Source: an uncultured Oscillospiraceae bacterium
GTDB lineage: Bacteria > Bacillota > Clostridia > Oscillospirales > Acutalibacteraceae
Assembly (NCBI GenBank): GCA_900546265.1
Contig: URCA01000008.1
Location: 1 to 64,000, forward strand
Direction of reading: 5' to 3'
DNA length: 64,000 nt
The notes beneath the pieces were generated by a model. The model did not search any database. It was not told where the DNA came from and was given only the letters and a program-made list of their open reading frames with translations. Shown piece after piece: positions 63,953 through 64,000 of this stretch (the first letter of the stretch is position 1; each line of letters begins with the position of its first letter). Both the position numbers and the translations under genes were made by a program.

Positions 63953-64000
63953 ACTACCACTCCTATCACAAGATAGGGTACACCTTTCTTAGTGGCAGTA

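Overview
The window looks like a chromosomal segment of a GC-rich Clostridia bacterium (Firmicutes; an Oscillospirales/Ruminococcaceae-like lineage fits best). The signs are SD-driven genes with sigma-A promoters, a Firmicutes-type 6S RNA, a leucine T-box, a Rex-controlled AdhE, a DUF1292 protein, a type I c-di-GMP riboswitch and a clostridial purine operon with stand-alone PurO. Most of the sequence is GC-rich housekeeping DNA. AT-rich patches (about 18.1-20.5 kb and 29.5-30.2 kb) and the first 1.6 kb look like mobile-element residue.

Layout. 0-1.6 kb: edge of a mobile element (sigma factor start, small element ORF) abutting tRNA-Leu(TAG). 1.9-2.8 kb: membrane-anchored SGNH hydrolase. 2.8-4.1 kb: no credible long protein; a branched palindrome, then about 1.1 kb read leftward from a near-consensus promoter and carrying five copies of an SD-ATG-like motif. 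This is the most unusual part of the window. 4.3-4.9 kb: DUF1292 gene and 6S RNA. 4.9-8.4 kb: heterodimeric ABC exporter. 8.8-16.4 kb: rlmH, walJ, murA, pfkA, ppk1, ppx. 16.6-18.0 kb: glycerophosphodiesterase, corrinoid adenosyltransferase, tRNA-Leu(TAA). 18.0-19.8 kb: an islet bounded by a repeated tRNA 3' end. 20-22 kb: small mobile-type genes, pnuC, SPFH protein. 22.5-29.2 kb: two tandem CE2-like esterase lipoproteins, a GH116 glycosidase and its LacI regulator. 29.2-39.5 kb: regulators, acetyltransferase, cdaA-ybbR (c-di-AMP), aminotransferase V with DUF3343, FAH hydrolase, zinc-ribbon membrane proteins, cyclase, lipoprotein, methyltransferase. 39.6-39.8 kb: c-di-GMP riboswitch with no gene. 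39.9-44.4 kb: T-box-ilvB-ilvN-leuC-leuD. 44.4-46.5 kb: NatAB-like exporter. 46.7-49.6 kb: 49-codon gene and Rex-boxed adhE. 49.9-55.3 kb: kinase-like protein, GNAT, lipoprotein, NAD(P)H-hydrate repair enzyme, membrane protein, phosphoribosyltransferase homologue. 55.4-63.3 kb: attenuator-like leader and purE-C-F-M-N-O-H'-D. 63.4-64 kb: two XRE regulators.

How the genes work together. The fermentative side is adhE under a NADH-sensing Rex box, with pfkA beside the polyphosphate pair ppk1/ppx. Branched-chain amino-acid synthesis is gated by uncharged tRNA-Leu. Purine synthesis uses PurO plus a stand-alone AICAR transformylase in place of fused PurH, and a PurF without its glutaminase cysteine. 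The esterase pair with GH116 and LacI suggests deacetylation and cleavage of a plant or host glycoside. Several enzyme homologues lack expected catalytic residues: one ABC half, the APH-like kinase, the phosphoribosyltransferase homologue, the Ppx-like protein and PurF.

All calls come from reading the sequence; no database or folding program was run.
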